DNA from: Polynucleobacter sp. 31A-FELB
GTDB taxonomy: Bacteria > Pseudomonadota > Gammaproteobacteria > Burkholderiales > Burkholderiaceae
Length of the DNA: 64,000 nt
Reading direction: 5' to 3'
Assembly (NCBI RefSeq): GCF_018882405.1
Contig: NZ_JACVOO010000001.1
Coordinates: forward strand, 124,001 to 188,000
Shown here: piece by piece, positions 1-8,667 of the stretch
How positions within the stretch are numbered: the stretch's first letter is position 1
Layout: each line of letters opens with the position of its first letter
The notes under the pieces: generated by a model
What the model was told of the DNA's origin: nothing
What the model saw: the letters and a program-made list of their open reading frames with translations, nothing else
The model's database searches: none
Translations under genes and position numbers: made by a program

Positions 1-15
1 ATCTTCTTCATGAAG

Positions 16-46
16 AAAAAAAGCCGCTGAAAAGCGGCTTTTTTAT
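16..46. terminator. Rho-independent terminator
   Basis: A perfect 7-bp GC-rich stem with a GAAA loop is flanked by an A-run on the left and a T-run on the right, so it can act in both directions. It lies just downstream of the bamC stop codon on the minus strand and probably ends the trpS-to-bamC transcript. Confidence 0.85.
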
Positions 47-72
47 TGGCTGGTATTTTTAAGGCCGATGAC

Positions 73-1221
73 TTAGCGAGACATCTGCTCTGTAAGCAAA
101 GTTAAGAGTTGTAATCCGGCCGCAGTATTTTCTGGTTTACCGTCAGCATCTTGAACATAGATGCTTGAAGAATTATCCCCAGTTGATTTAATCACTACGA
201 GGTACTTCTTGGCCTTCAAGCTAGAGTCGTCCTTGCTGCTAAACAGGTTGGAGAAGAATCCTTTGGTATCGCCCAAATCCTTAGGATTAACGTAACGAAC
301 ATAGTAAACACCGTTCGCACGATTACGGTCTTCAACAGTAAAGTTCGAGCGATCCAAAGCAAGTCCCGTATCACGCCATGCGCGATCAAAGCCTGCAGCC
401 ATTTCAATATGCGCAGTATTCACACCCTCTTGAACCAACTTTGCTTTTGGTGTCTTAGGACCTAGAGGCGCCGCCACTTGAGCCTTAGCCATTTCTTGCG
501 TCATGCCCAGGCGCTCCATCAAACGAGCCAGGAATACCGCTTCAAGTTCAGGATCGTTCGGCCGTGCAGTCCAAATCGTGGAGATACAGTTACCAGTACT
601 ATCTGTTGTACATTTTTCAATGGCGCCACGTTGCGTAATATAAACCTCGGTTTCACCGGGCTTGCTAACCTCAAGACGGGTCTTGTACTTATCGCGCTCA
701 CCAGTGTCATAGATTGAATCTAAGGCGCCACCAACGATGTTACGAATAAAGTCTTGTGAAATCTTGGCACGATTTTCAGCCCAATCCGTTTCCATAATGC
801 CAGTTGACGGTGAGTCAATGACCAACAAGAAACCGTTTTCTTGCCAAAAATCTTTAATTTGCGGATAAAGCTCTGGTGCCGGCTTTTCCACCACCAACCA
901 ACGACGCTCACCATCGCGAGCAATACGCATACCTGGAATACCAGTCATTACATTTTTGCGGGTTTGCACAGACTTCTTAACTGCAGCATTGTATTCAGAC
1001 ATGGTGGCAGAACCATCCTGAACGATATAACGGCGATCCGCTTGCGCGGTAATGAGATCTGGCGGATAAGACAAATTAGGTCCACGAACCGCACCGGCCG
1101 ACTTGTAATCAACGGTGTCATTGGTTGCAACAGATTTACAGCCAAGCAAAGCAACGCTAGCGAAAGAAATAATCAATAGAGTTGCGCAATGTTGGCGCAG
1201 GATTTGCATCAAATTCATCAT
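73..1221 (-). CDS. bamC: Outer membrane assembly lipoprotein BamC (NlpB family)
   Basis: Predicted BamC subunit of the BAM complex, which inserts beta-barrel proteins into the outer membrane. The 382-residue product has an N-terminal signal peptide ending in a lipobox (ALLGC, Cys near residue 28), so it should be a lipoprotein. The rest fits the BamC two-domain layout; the mature N-terminus contains a YPPDL stretch typical of the family. Its ATG overlaps the dapA stop codon (ATGA), which suggests translational coupling. The dapA-bamC order is conserved in proteobacteria. Start choice is between two adjacent ATG codons and matters little. Confidence 0.85.
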   Translation of the reverse strand: MMNLMQILRQHCATLLIISFASVALLGCKSVATNDTVDYKSAGAVRGPNLSYPPDLITAQADRRYIVQDGSATMSEYNAAVKKSVQTRKNVMTGIPGMRIARDGERRWLVVEKPAPELYPQIKDFWQENGFLLVIDSPSTGIMETDWAENRAKISQDFIRNIVGGALDSIYDTGERDKYKTRLEVSKPGETEVYITQRGAIEKCTTDSTGNCISTIWTARPNDPELEAVFLARLMERLGMTQEMAKAQVAAPLGPKTPKAKLVQEGVNTAHIEMAAGFDRAWRDTGLALDRSNFTVEDRNRANGVYYVRYVNPKDLGDTKGFFSNLFSSKDDSSLKAKKYLVVIKSTGDNSSSIYVQDADGKPENTAAGLQLLTLLTEQMSR

Positions 1222-2177
1222 AGTAAGCCAGCCTGTTTCATTGCAGTCTTCAAAGGTTCACGCAAAGCAACACTCAAAGGGGTTAAAGGTAAACGAATTC
1301 CAGCTGTGACTTTGCCCATTTCATGCAGAGCCCATTTCACAGGAATTGGATTTGCCTCGGTAAACATGGCTTTATGAACAGCCAGTAATTGATATTGAAT
1401 CGCGCGCGTCTTCACTACATCATCAGACATCGCGGCCTGACATAGTTCATGCATAAGACGTGGAGCAATATTCGCAGTTACGGAAATGTTGCCTTTACCA
1501 CCCATGAGCATGAGCATTGCAGCACTCAGATCATCGCCTGAGAAAACAGAGAAATCTTGGTGGCCGGCACGCTTGAGATCAGCTAATAATAAAGTGCCAC
1601 GCTCAATGCTTCCGGTAGCATCTTTAATTCCGATGATTCCAGGGACGCCTGCTAGGCGTACAGTAGTTTCGCCGGCAAGATCCGCAACAGTTCTGCCTGG
1701 GACGTTATAAAGAATCACAGGTAAGTCGACTGATTCAGCAATTTTCTTAAAGTGGGCGTACATGCCCTCTTGTGTTGGTTTGTTGTAGTAGGGAACAACT
1801 TGGAGGCTTGCATCAGCGCCAACAGACTTAGCAAACTGAGTTAACTCAATTGCCTCTGTAGTTGAATTTCCACCCGTGCCAGCAATCACTGGAATACGTC
1901 CAGCTATATGCTCGACCGTCGTCTTAATTAACTCACAATGCTCTTCAACAGAAACCGTAGGCGATTCACCGCTCGTACCAACAATGACGATGCCATCCGT
2001 ACCTTCGGCAACATGCCAATCTAATAATGAACGTAAGGCCGGAAAATCCAGACTTCCATCCTCGAACATTGGCGTCACAATGGCAGGCATGCTACCTGCG
2101 ATAGGCTTTTTACTAGCTTTGGATTGTGTTGTATTAGTCACTGAATGTGTCTGAATTATCTGAATGTTAACCACCAA
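1218..2177 (-). CDS. dapA: 4-hydroxy-tetrahydrodipicolinate synthase
   Basis: Condenses pyruvate with aspartate semialdehyde in the lysine and diaminopimelate pathway; cytoplasmic TIM-barrel enzyme. Visible family motifs are GTSGESPT near the N-terminus, ILYNVPGRT with the catalytic Tyr, and GIKDATGS with the Schiff-base Lys. The frame from the ATG at 2177 gives 319 residues, about 25 more than the usual length. The real start may be the GTG near residue 13, because the first residues do not look like DapA and overlap the upstream methyltransferase by 11 bases. It is followed directly by bamC with a 4-base overlap. Confidence 0.95.
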   Translation of the reverse strand: MVVNIQIIQTHSVTNTTQSKASKKPIAGSMPAIVTPMFEDGSLDFPALRSLLDWHVAEGTDGIVIVGTSGESPTVSVEEHCELIKTTVEHIAGRIPVIAGTGGNSTTEAIELTQFAKSVGADASLQVVPYYNKPTQEGMYAHFKKIAESVDLPVILYNVPGRTVADLAGETTVRLAGVPGIIGIKDATGSIERGTLLLADLKRAGHQDFSVFSGDDLSAAMLMLMGGKGNISVTANIAPRLMHELCQAAMSDDVVKTRAIQYQLLAVHKAMFTEANPIPVKWALHEMGKVTAGIRLPLTPLSVALREPLKTAMKQAGLL

Positions 2178-2730
2178 ATTGTAACGGAATGCACCCTTTT
2201 AAATGGCCTTTTACGGCACAAATCCGCTGAACCATGGCTGGTTTAGGTTGGTCGAGGTAAATATCCTCAAAGGCAATCACTTTCAAGCCTGATCGCTCTG
2301 CCAAAGCAAGCAATTCGCCTGGTTTTAGCAGGAAATCGGGGTTGGAAGGCTTGCCAAATTTCGCATTCCCATCTGCAAAGGTTTCATAAATCAAGACACC
2401 GTCCTCGCAGAGCATTTTGGGCAATTCATCTAAAAATGGGCGATAAAGGTAATTCGTAACCACAATCCCTGAAAATTGCTTGCCTAGCAAGGGCCAGACA
2501 GAGCTCTCGAGATCAAGCTCTTGGGTTTGAATGAGGGCATGTTTCAGAGACCCAAAAGCAGAAATATCTCGGTCAGCAGCCAAAACAGTGTGGCCCTGAG
2601 ATGCCAGTAAAACCGAATGTCTGCCTGCCCCACAAGCTAGGTCCAGAACTACCCCACTCTTTGGAATGGTGGGAGCAAAACGCCTTACCCAAGGAGAGGC
2701 GCTTGCAACAGCATCATGCATTGATGTCAA
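2167..2730 (-). CDS. Class I SAM-dependent methyltransferase
   Basis: Small 187-residue methyltransferase. The SAM-binding motif I is clear ([12 protein letters not shown], about residues 28-39), followed by an acidic residue at the end of strand 2 (LAADRD) and a motif-IV-like region ([11 protein letters not shown]). No substrate-binding domain is recognisable, so the substrate is unknown. It sits 9 bases after trpS and overlaps the start of dapA, so it is probably co-transcribed with both. Tellurite-resistance-type (TehB-like) methyltransferases share this size, but nothing specific supports that role. Confidence 0.8.
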   Translation of the reverse strand: MTSMHDAVASASPWVRRFAPTIPKSGVVLDLACGAGRHSVLLASQGHTVLAADRDISAFGSLKHALIQTQELDLESSVWPLLGKQFSGIVVTNYLYRPFLDELPKMLCEDGVLIYETFADGNAKFGKPSNPDFLLKPGELLALAERSGLKVIAFEDIYLDQPKPAMVQRICAVKGHLKGCIPLQFGG

Positions 2731-2739
2731 AAGGTGGCC

Positions 2740-3942
2740 TTAGTCGTACGCCAAGCCCATAGACTCTCGGACCTCGCGCATAGTTTCTTGAGCAACCTTA
2801 CGCGCCTTATCACTACCATCAGCAATAATGGAGCGCAATAAGCTAGGGTCATCCAGGTATTTCTGGGCACGCTCAAACATGGGCTGCTGCTCAGCAAGAA
2901 TGGCATCAATAACAGGCTGCTTACACTCTAAGCATCCGATACCCGCTGACTGACATTCTTTTTGAACCCAAGTCTTGGTTTCTTCATTCGAATACACCGT
3001 ATGTAACTGCCATACTGGGCAACGCGCAGGATCACCCGGGTCGGTTCTTCGTACCCGCGCTGGATCGGTGGGCATTGTCCTGATCTTCTTGATCACATCT
3101 TCAGGATTTTCACGAATGCTAATCATGTTGCCATAAGACTTGGACATTTTCTGCCCATCAATGCCTGGCATGCGTGATGCTGTTGTTAGCAATGCTTGTG
3201 GCTCTGGCAGAATAATTTTGCGAGCGCCTTCCAAGAAACCAAATAATCTTTCACGGTCGGCCATCGAGAGGCTCTGTGCCTCTTGCAGCAAAGCTTTCGC
3301 TTGCTCCAAAGCCTCATCATCGCCCCGCTCCTGAAACGCAACACGTAATTCAGCGTACATCTTTGCGCGCTTACTACCTAATTTTTTAACCGCCTCTAGC
3401 GCCTTCTCTTCAAAGCCAGGCTCGCGACCATAAAGATAGTTAAAACGGCGCGCCACTTCACGCGTCATCTCAACGTGAGGTACCTGGTCTTCACCTACCG
3501 GTACAAATTGTGCGCGATACATCAAAATATCAGCAGCCTGTAGCAAGGGGTAGCCCAAGAAACCGTAGGTCTGCAAATCTTTTTCTTTGAGTTTTTCGAT
3601 TTGATCTTTATAGGTTGGTACACGTTCCAACCATCCCAAAGGCGTACCCATCGATAGCAACAAAAATAGCTCTGCATGCTCAGGCACTTTGCTCTGGATA
3701 AATAAAGTGGCTTGGTTTGGATCAACGCCACAAGCCAACCAGTCAATCACCATGTCCCATACAGATTGCTCAATAACGTCTGGGGTTTCATAGTGGGTGG
3801 TTAAGGCATGCCAGTCTGCTACAAAAAAGTAGCAGGGATACTCGGACTGCAAGCGAACCCAATTCTTTAAAACACCATGGTAATGGCCGAGGTGCAAGCT
3901 ACCAGTTGGTCGCATGCCAGAGAGAACGCGTTCTGCAAACAT
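2740..3942 (-). CDS. trpS: Tryptophanyl-tRNA synthetase
   Basis: Charges tRNA-Trp. Class I signature motifs are present: a HIGH-type motif (GSLHLGHYHG, about residues 14-23) and KMSKS (GQKMSKSYGN, about residue 267). At 400 residues it is longer than the E. coli enzyme (334) and carries a C-terminal segment with several Cys residues (RCPVW, GCLECK), typical of the longer betaproteobacterial form. It appears to be the first gene of the trpS-methyltransferase-dapA-bamC cluster; a 57-base gap separates it from the PHP gene. Confidence 0.97.
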   Translation of the reverse strand: MFAERVLSGMRPTGSLHLGHYHGVLKNWVRLQSEYPCYFFVADWHALTTHYETPDVIEQSVWDMVIDWLACGVDPNQATLFIQSKVPEHAELFLLLSMGTPLGWLERVPTYKDQIEKLKEKDLQTYGFLGYPLLQAADILMYRAQFVPVGEDQVPHVEMTREVARRFNYLYGREPGFEEKALEAVKKLGSKRAKMYAELRVAFQERGDDEALEQAKALLQEAQSLSMADRERLFGFLEGARKIILPEPQALLTTASRMPGIDGQKMSKSYGNMISIRENPEDVIKKIRTMPTDPARVRRTDPGDPARCPVWQLHTVYSNEETKTWVQKECQSAGIGCLECKQPVIDAILAEQQPMFERAQKYLDDPSLLRSIIADGSDKARKVAQETMREVRESMGLAYD

Positions 3943-3999
3943 CTTGATCTTTATTCTTTAAAGGTAATTAAAACTAGTTAAGCAAATGGGAGAAATCGA

Positions 4000-4848
4000 T
4001 TAGTGAAAAAGTGACCATACGGGAGTTAAATGATCCGGCAAATGTGGCAATGTTCCGAGATCAATATAACTCTCTTCAGGATCATGAAAATCAGAGCCTC
4101 GAGAAGCTAAAAATCCATAATGCTGAGCAATCTTGCCATAGGTTTGATATTGATTCGGGCTATGGCTGCCAGTAATCACCTCAATGGCCATACCGCCGAT
4201 TTCTTTAAAGTGCTTGTAGAGTTCATCCATTTGCATGGCGCTGAGCTTGTAACGCCCCGGATGCGCAATTACAGCAGCACCACCCGCCCCTTTGATCCAT
4301 GCAACTGCATCATCAAGCGTGGCCCAGAGATGAGGTACATAGCCAGGCTTATCTTCAACTAAGTAATTTTTAAATACTTGATCGGTATCACGACAGATGC
4401 CCTGCTCCACTAAAAAACGTGCGAAGTGTGTTCGAGAAATGAGTTCATGATTACCCGCGAAATGTAAGGCACCTTCGTATGCACCAGGTATACCGGCTTT
4501 TAATAATTGTTCTGCCATCTGCTGAGCACGATTACCACGACCCTCGCGAGTACGGCGTAAGCCCTCTAGAATTCCGGCATGTGCGGCATCAATTCCTAAG
4601 CCAACAATATGAATCGTCTGCCCCATCCAGGTCACTGAAATCTCGACTCCGGAAAGATAGTCCATACCAAGCGAACTTGCGGCAGCCCGAGCTCTTTCTT
4701 GGCCACCCAATTCGTCGTGATCAGTTAAAGCCCACAAACGAACACCATTCGCATAGGCGCGCTCAGCCAGCTGCTCAGGCGTTAAGGTTCCATCGGAAAC
4801 AACGGAATGGCAGTGTAAATCTGCGTTTAGGCTGGAATTACTGGTCAT
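4000..4848 (-). CDS. PHP-domain phosphoesterase (RNase AM / TrpH / YciV family)
   Basis: A 282-residue PHP metalloenzyme. Motifs that bind the metal cluster are visible: DLHCHSVVSDG at the N-terminus, LTDHDE, VEISV, AHPGRY and the C-terminal SRGSDFH. Characterised relatives act as 3',5'-nucleotide bisphosphatases or 5'-3' exonucleases that mature rRNA 5' ends. The gene lies 9 bases downstream of zapE. The family call is firm; the exact substrate is inferred from homologues. Confidence 0.85.
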   Translation of the reverse strand: MTSNSSLNADLHCHSVVSDGTLTPEQLAERAYANGVRLWALTDHDELGGQERARAAASSLGMDYLSGVEISVTWMGQTIHIVGLGIDAAHAGILEGLRRTREGRGNRAQQMAEQLLKAGIPGAYEGALHFAGNHELISRTHFARFLVEQGICRDTDQVFKNYLVEDKPGYVPHLWATLDDAVAWIKGAGGAAVIAHPGRYKLSAMQMDELYKHFKEIGGMAIEVITGSHSPNQYQTYGKIAQHYGFLASRGSDFHDPEESYIDLGTLPHLPDHLTPVWSLFH

Positions 4849-4857
4849 GACCCTATT

Positions 4858-5961
4858 TTAGGTCAAGCTGGTATCAATTACCCGGCGAGGCGCATCGAGG
4901 TAATCGCGGGATTGCATCTCGATCAAGCGAGAAACCGTTCTGGAGAACTCGCTGGTAATTTGACCTTCGGTATACAAATCCACCGCTGGGACCTCTGCAG
5001 AGATGATTAATTTGATTTTATGGTCATATAAGACATCAATGAGCCAAATAAAGCGACGGGCTTCATTGGTCATTCTGGGGGGCATATAAGGCACACCAGA
5101 CAGAATTACCGTATGAAACTGATTGGCAATCTCCAAATAGTCATTTTGAGACCTTGGGCCACAGCATAGCGTTTGGAAATCAAACCAAACCACTCCTTCA
5201 GCCATATGCAGAGGTCTTAGCTCTCGAGATTCAATCCGTAAAACTGGGCGGACAGTTTCATTTTGATTACCTATCAAGGTCTGAAACATTTGCATTAGGG
5301 TTGCATGGGTTTCAGCATTAACCGGTGTGAGGTAAGCCTCAACTTGTGCCATCTGGACACGACGATAGTCATTACCCGCGTCAACGTTCATAACGTCTAG
5401 CTTTTCTTCCAAAAGTTTAATGGCCGGCAATAAGCGATCTCGATGTAAGCCATTCGGATAAAGTTGGCTTGGCTGGTAATTTGAAGTCATAACAAACTGA
5501 ACGCGATCCTCAAATAACGCGCTCAGTAAGCGATACAAAATCATGGCATCAGCAATATCGTTGATATGAAACTCGTCAAAACAAATCAGTCGATAGCGCT
5601 TAGCAATTCTTTTGGAGAGTTCATCCAATGGGTCAGACAAACCAGAAAGCTCATGCAACTCACGATGCACTTCGCGCATGAACTCATGGAAGTGAATACG
5701 GATCTTTTTTTCTAAGGGTGAAGCCGCAAAGAAGCAATCCATGAGAAAGGATTTGCCACGGCCTACTCCACCCCACAGATAGACGCCACGGGGAAGTTTT
5801 GGTTTAAAGAGTTTCTTTTTTAAGCCACTACTGCGGATTTCTTTATAAGCAATCCACTCATCTTCACAGCGCTGTAAGCGCTCAATGGCGGCAAGCTGCG
5901 CGGGATCACTTTGATACCCGCGCGCCTTTAACTCTTGATGGTAATACTCTAATGCTTTCAA
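4858..5961 (-). CDS. zapE: AFG1-like ATPase / cell-division protein ZapE
   Basis: P-loop ATPase of the AFG1/ZapE family, 367 residues. The Walker A motif is GGVGRGKSFLMD (about residues 64-75) and Walker B is ICFDEFHI; the sensor region MTSNYQPSQLYPNGL is also characteristic. In E. coli, ZapE interacts with FtsZ under stress; the mitochondrial homologue works in protein quality control. The start is TTG, placed immediately after the lpdA TAA, so translation is probably coupled. No ATG occurs early enough in the frame to replace it. Its position downstream of lpdA matches other Burkholderiales. Confidence 0.88.
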   Translation of the reverse strand: MKALEYYHQELKARGYQSDPAQLAAIERLQRCEDEWIAYKEIRSSGLKKKLFKPKLPRGVYLWGGVGRGKSFLMDCFFAASPLEKKIRIHFHEFMREVHRELHELSGLSDPLDELSKRIAKRYRLICFDEFHINDIADAMILYRLLSALFEDRVQFVMTSNYQPSQLYPNGLHRDRLLPAIKLLEEKLDVMNVDAGNDYRRVQMAQVEAYLTPVNAETHATLMQMFQTLIGNQNETVRPVLRIESRELRPLHMAEGVVWFDFQTLCCGPRSQNDYLEIANQFHTVILSGVPYMPPRMTNEARRFIWLIDVLYDHKIKLIISAEVPAVDLYTEGQITSEFSRTVSRLIEMQSRDYLDAPRRVIDTSLT

Positions 5962-7398
5962 TTACATGTTTAATGCACGTTTATCCGTCGCCAATGCTGC
6001 TTCGCGAACCACTTCCGACAAGCTTGGATGTGGGTGACAGATACGAGCAATATCTTCAGCTGCCGCTTTAAATTCCATTGCTACGGCTGCTTCAGCAATT
6101 AAGTCAGAAGCATTAGGCCCAATGATATGAACACCTAAGATTTCATCGGTTTTTTCATCGGCCAATACTTTAACGAAACCATCAGCACGATCCATACCTA
6201 ATGCACGACCATTAGCAGCAAATGGGAACTGACCTGCTTTGTAAGCAATGCCAGCCTGTTTGAGCTGCTCTTCAGTTTTGCCAACCCATGCAATCTCTGG
6301 ATCAGTGTAGATAACCCAAGGAATGCAGTTGTAATCAATGTGCGGCTTTTGACCGGCGATAGTTTCAGCAACCAATACGCCTTCATCTTCAGCTTTGTGA
6401 GCCAACATCGGTCCACGAACAACGTCACCAACAGCATATACGCCTGGCGCTGCCGTTGCACAAGTGTGATCATCAATCGGAATAAAGCCACGCTCGTCCA
6501 CTTTGAGGCCAATCTTATCGAGGCCTAATTTTTCGGTATTAGGAACGCGACCAACAGAAACGATTAAACGATCGCACTCTAATTTCTGAGCTTTGCCTTC
6601 GCTATCGGTGTAGTTAACAACAACACCCTTCTTGTCGGCTTTAACTTCACCAATCTTGACGCCCATATTGATTTTGAGGCCTTGCTTAGTAAAGATCTTT
6701 TGCGCTTCTTTTGCAATGCCCTGATCGCAAGCACCCAAGAAAGATGGGAGCGCCTCAAGAATGGTTACATCAGAGCCCACACGGCGCCAAACAGAACCCA
6801 ACTCTAAGCCAATCACACCAGCGCCAATGACACCTAACTTCTTCGGAATGGAATCAAACTTCAGGCCACCTTCATTGTCACTAATCAACACGTTGTCGAC
6901 AGGAATCCCTGGCAAATGACGCGCCTTAGATCCAGTAGCAATGATCACGTTTTTGGCGGTTACCACTTCTTTGTCTTTACCGTCAATCTTGACTTGATAG
7001 CCGTCAGCGCCCTTACCTTCAAAAGAAGCATGGCCTTTTAACAAAGTAATTTTGTTTTTACGGAACAAGAATTGAATACCGGCAGTCATCTTTGTCACAA
7101 TCGCATCTTTACGAGCGATCATCTTTGCGGAGTCTAGCTTCACTGATCCAACGGTGATACCGTGGTCAGCAACGTGATGACTAATCTTCTCGAACTCTTC
7201 AGAAGATGCAAGCAAAGCTTTGGAAGGAATACAGCCGACGTTCAAGCAAGTCCCGCCTAAGCGTGGCTCACCCTTTGGATCGTCGTAGGCGTTAGATTCC
7301 GCGCAAGCAACTTTGAAACCCAGTTGGGCTGCACGGATTGCGGCGATGTAGCCACCAGGGCCACCGCCGATAACTAATACGTCAAATGATTGGCTCAT
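5962..7398 (-). CDS. lpdA: Dihydrolipoyl dehydrogenase (E3)
   Basis: FAD enzyme that reoxidises dihydrolipoyl groups on E2 with NAD. Motifs: N-terminal FAD-binding GGGPGGY, the redox disulfide GGTCLNVGCIPSK (about residues 48-60), the NAD-binding GAGVIGLELG, a second FAD motif (GVYAVGDVV) and the C-terminal active-site HPHPSLSE. Normal length at 478 residues. It lies 11 bases downstream of sucB and belongs to the sucA-sucB-lpdA operon, so it should be the E3 of the 2-oxoglutarate dehydrogenase complex. Confidence 0.97.
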   Translation of the reverse strand: MSQSFDVLVIGGGPGGYIAAIRAAQLGFKVACAESNAYDDPKGEPRLGGTCLNVGCIPSKALLASSEEFEKISHHVADHGITVGSVKLDSAKMIARKDAIVTKMTAGIQFLFRKNKITLLKGHASFEGKGADGYQVKIDGKDKEVVTAKNVIIATGSKARHLPGIPVDNVLISDNEGGLKFDSIPKKLGVIGAGVIGLELGSVWRRVGSDVTILEALPSFLGACDQGIAKEAQKIFTKQGLKINMGVKIGEVKADKKGVVVNYTDSEGKAQKLECDRLIVSVGRVPNTEKLGLDKIGLKVDERGFIPIDDHTCATAAPGVYAVGDVVRGPMLAHKAEDEGVLVAETIAGQKPHIDYNCIPWVIYTDPEIAWVGKTEEQLKQAGIAYKAGQFPFAANGRALGMDRADGFVKVLADEKTDEILGVHIIGPNASDLIAEAAVAMEFKAAAEDIARICHPHPSLSEVVREAALATDKRALNM

Positions 7399-7409
7399 AT
7401 TCTTCCCTC

Positions 7410-8624
7410 TTACAAATCAAGGAGAAGACGTGAAGGATCTTCCAACGCATCCTTCATTGCTACCAAACCAAGAACTGCCTCACGACCGTCAATGATGCGA
7501 TGGTCATATGACAAAGCCAAGTAGTTAATCGGACGAATCACGATTTGGCCATTCTCAACCACTGCACGCTCTTTAGTTGCATGAATACCCAAGATCGCAG
7601 ACTGTGGAGGATTAATAATTGGAGTAGACAGCATGGAGCCGAATACACCACCATTAGAGATGGAGAATGTGCCGCCAGTTAGGTCCTCTAATGACAATTT
7701 ACCTTCGCGCGCTTTAACGCCAAACTCAGCAATCTTCTTCTCAATATCAGCCAAATTCATTTGATCAACGTCACGGAGAATTGGAACAACCAAACCGCGT
7801 GGTGAACTTACGGCAATACCAATATCAAAGTAACCGTGGTACACGATATCGTTGCCATCAACAGAGGCATTCAACAATGGGAATTTCTTCAGCGCATGAG
7901 TAGCAGCTTTCACGAAGAAAGACATGAAACCTAATTTCACGCCGTGAACTTTCTCAAACTGATCTTTGTACTTGTTACGCATTGCAATTACTGGAGCCAT
8001 GTTGACTTCATTGAATGTAGTCAAGATGGCATTGTTTGCTTGTGACTCGAGCAAACGCTCAGCAATACGAGCACGCAAGCGGCTCATTGGTACGCGCTCT
8101 TCTGGGCGATCACCCATTGGAATTGGTGCGCTTGGCAAAGCAGCGGCAGTTGATCCGCCGGCGGAAGCATTTAATGCATCGCCTTTGGTAATACGACCGT
8201 CACGTCCAGATCCAGCAACTTGACCAGCATCGATATTTTTCTCTGCGAGAATTTTTGCTGCTGAAGGTGCAGCAGCTGCGCCAGATGATTTGGCTGCAGG
8301 GGCAGCTTTAGCTGGTGCTGGAGCGGCAGCGGGAGCTGCTGCAGGTGCAGGTGCAGCAGCAGCGGGAGCAGCTGAAGCAACGGCCGTGCTGTCAATCTTC
8401 GCAATCAATTGTTCGGCAACTACAGTGCCACCATCAGCAACTACGATCTCTGTAATAACACCAGCAGATGGTGCTGGAACTTCCAGAACTACTTTGTCAG
8501 TTTCAATTTCAATCAAGATTTCATCTTGACCGACGGCATCGCCGACTTTCTTTTTCCATTGCAACAAAGTAGCTTCTGCTACTGACTCGGAGAGTTGGGG
8601 AACTTTAACTTCAAAAATAGCCAT
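7410..8624 (-). CDS. sucB: 2-oxoglutarate dehydrogenase E2, dihydrolipoyl succinyltransferase
   Basis: Transfers succinyl groups to CoA in the TCA cycle. The domains in order are a lipoyl domain with the lipoylated Lys in IETDKVVLE (about residue 43), a long Ala/Pro-rich flexible linker (about residues 80-120), an E3-binding domain (about 120-155, [12 protein letters not shown]) and the catalytic core ending in the active-site [11 protein letters not shown]. The total of 404 residues is normal. It sits between sucA and lpdA. The low-complexity linker produces long antisense frames that are not genes. Confidence 0.97.
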   Translation of the reverse strand: MAIFEVKVPQLSESVAEATLLQWKKKVGDAVGQDEILIEIETDKVVLEVPAPSAGVITEIVVADGGTVVAEQLIAKIDSTAVASAAPAAAAPAPAAAPAAAPAPAKAAPAAKSSGAAAAPSAAKILAEKNIDAGQVAGSGRDGRITKGDALNASAGGSTAAALPSAPIPMGDRPEERVPMSRLRARIAERLLESQANNAILTTFNEVNMAPVIAMRNKYKDQFEKVHGVKLGFMSFFVKAATHALKKFPLLNASVDGNDIVYHGYFDIGIAVSSPRGLVVPILRDVDQMNLADIEKKIAEFGVKAREGKLSLEDLTGGTFSISNGGVFGSMLSTPIINPPQSAILGIHATKERAVVENGQIVIRPINYLALSYDHRIIDGREAVLGLVAMKDALEDPSRLLLDL

Positions 8625-8667
8625 GATTAATCCTATTTAGTGTTTGTATATTGAGTGACGTCTACGA

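Noticed and set aside
841-1179. 112-codon frame opposite bamC
   Set aside because: Shadow of the bamC coding region; no conserved features, and bamC has a lipoprotein signal and family match.
8290-8529. Ala/Gly-rich frame opposite sucB
   Set aside because: It mirrors the low-complexity linker of the E2 protein; the sucB frame has all catalytic motifs.
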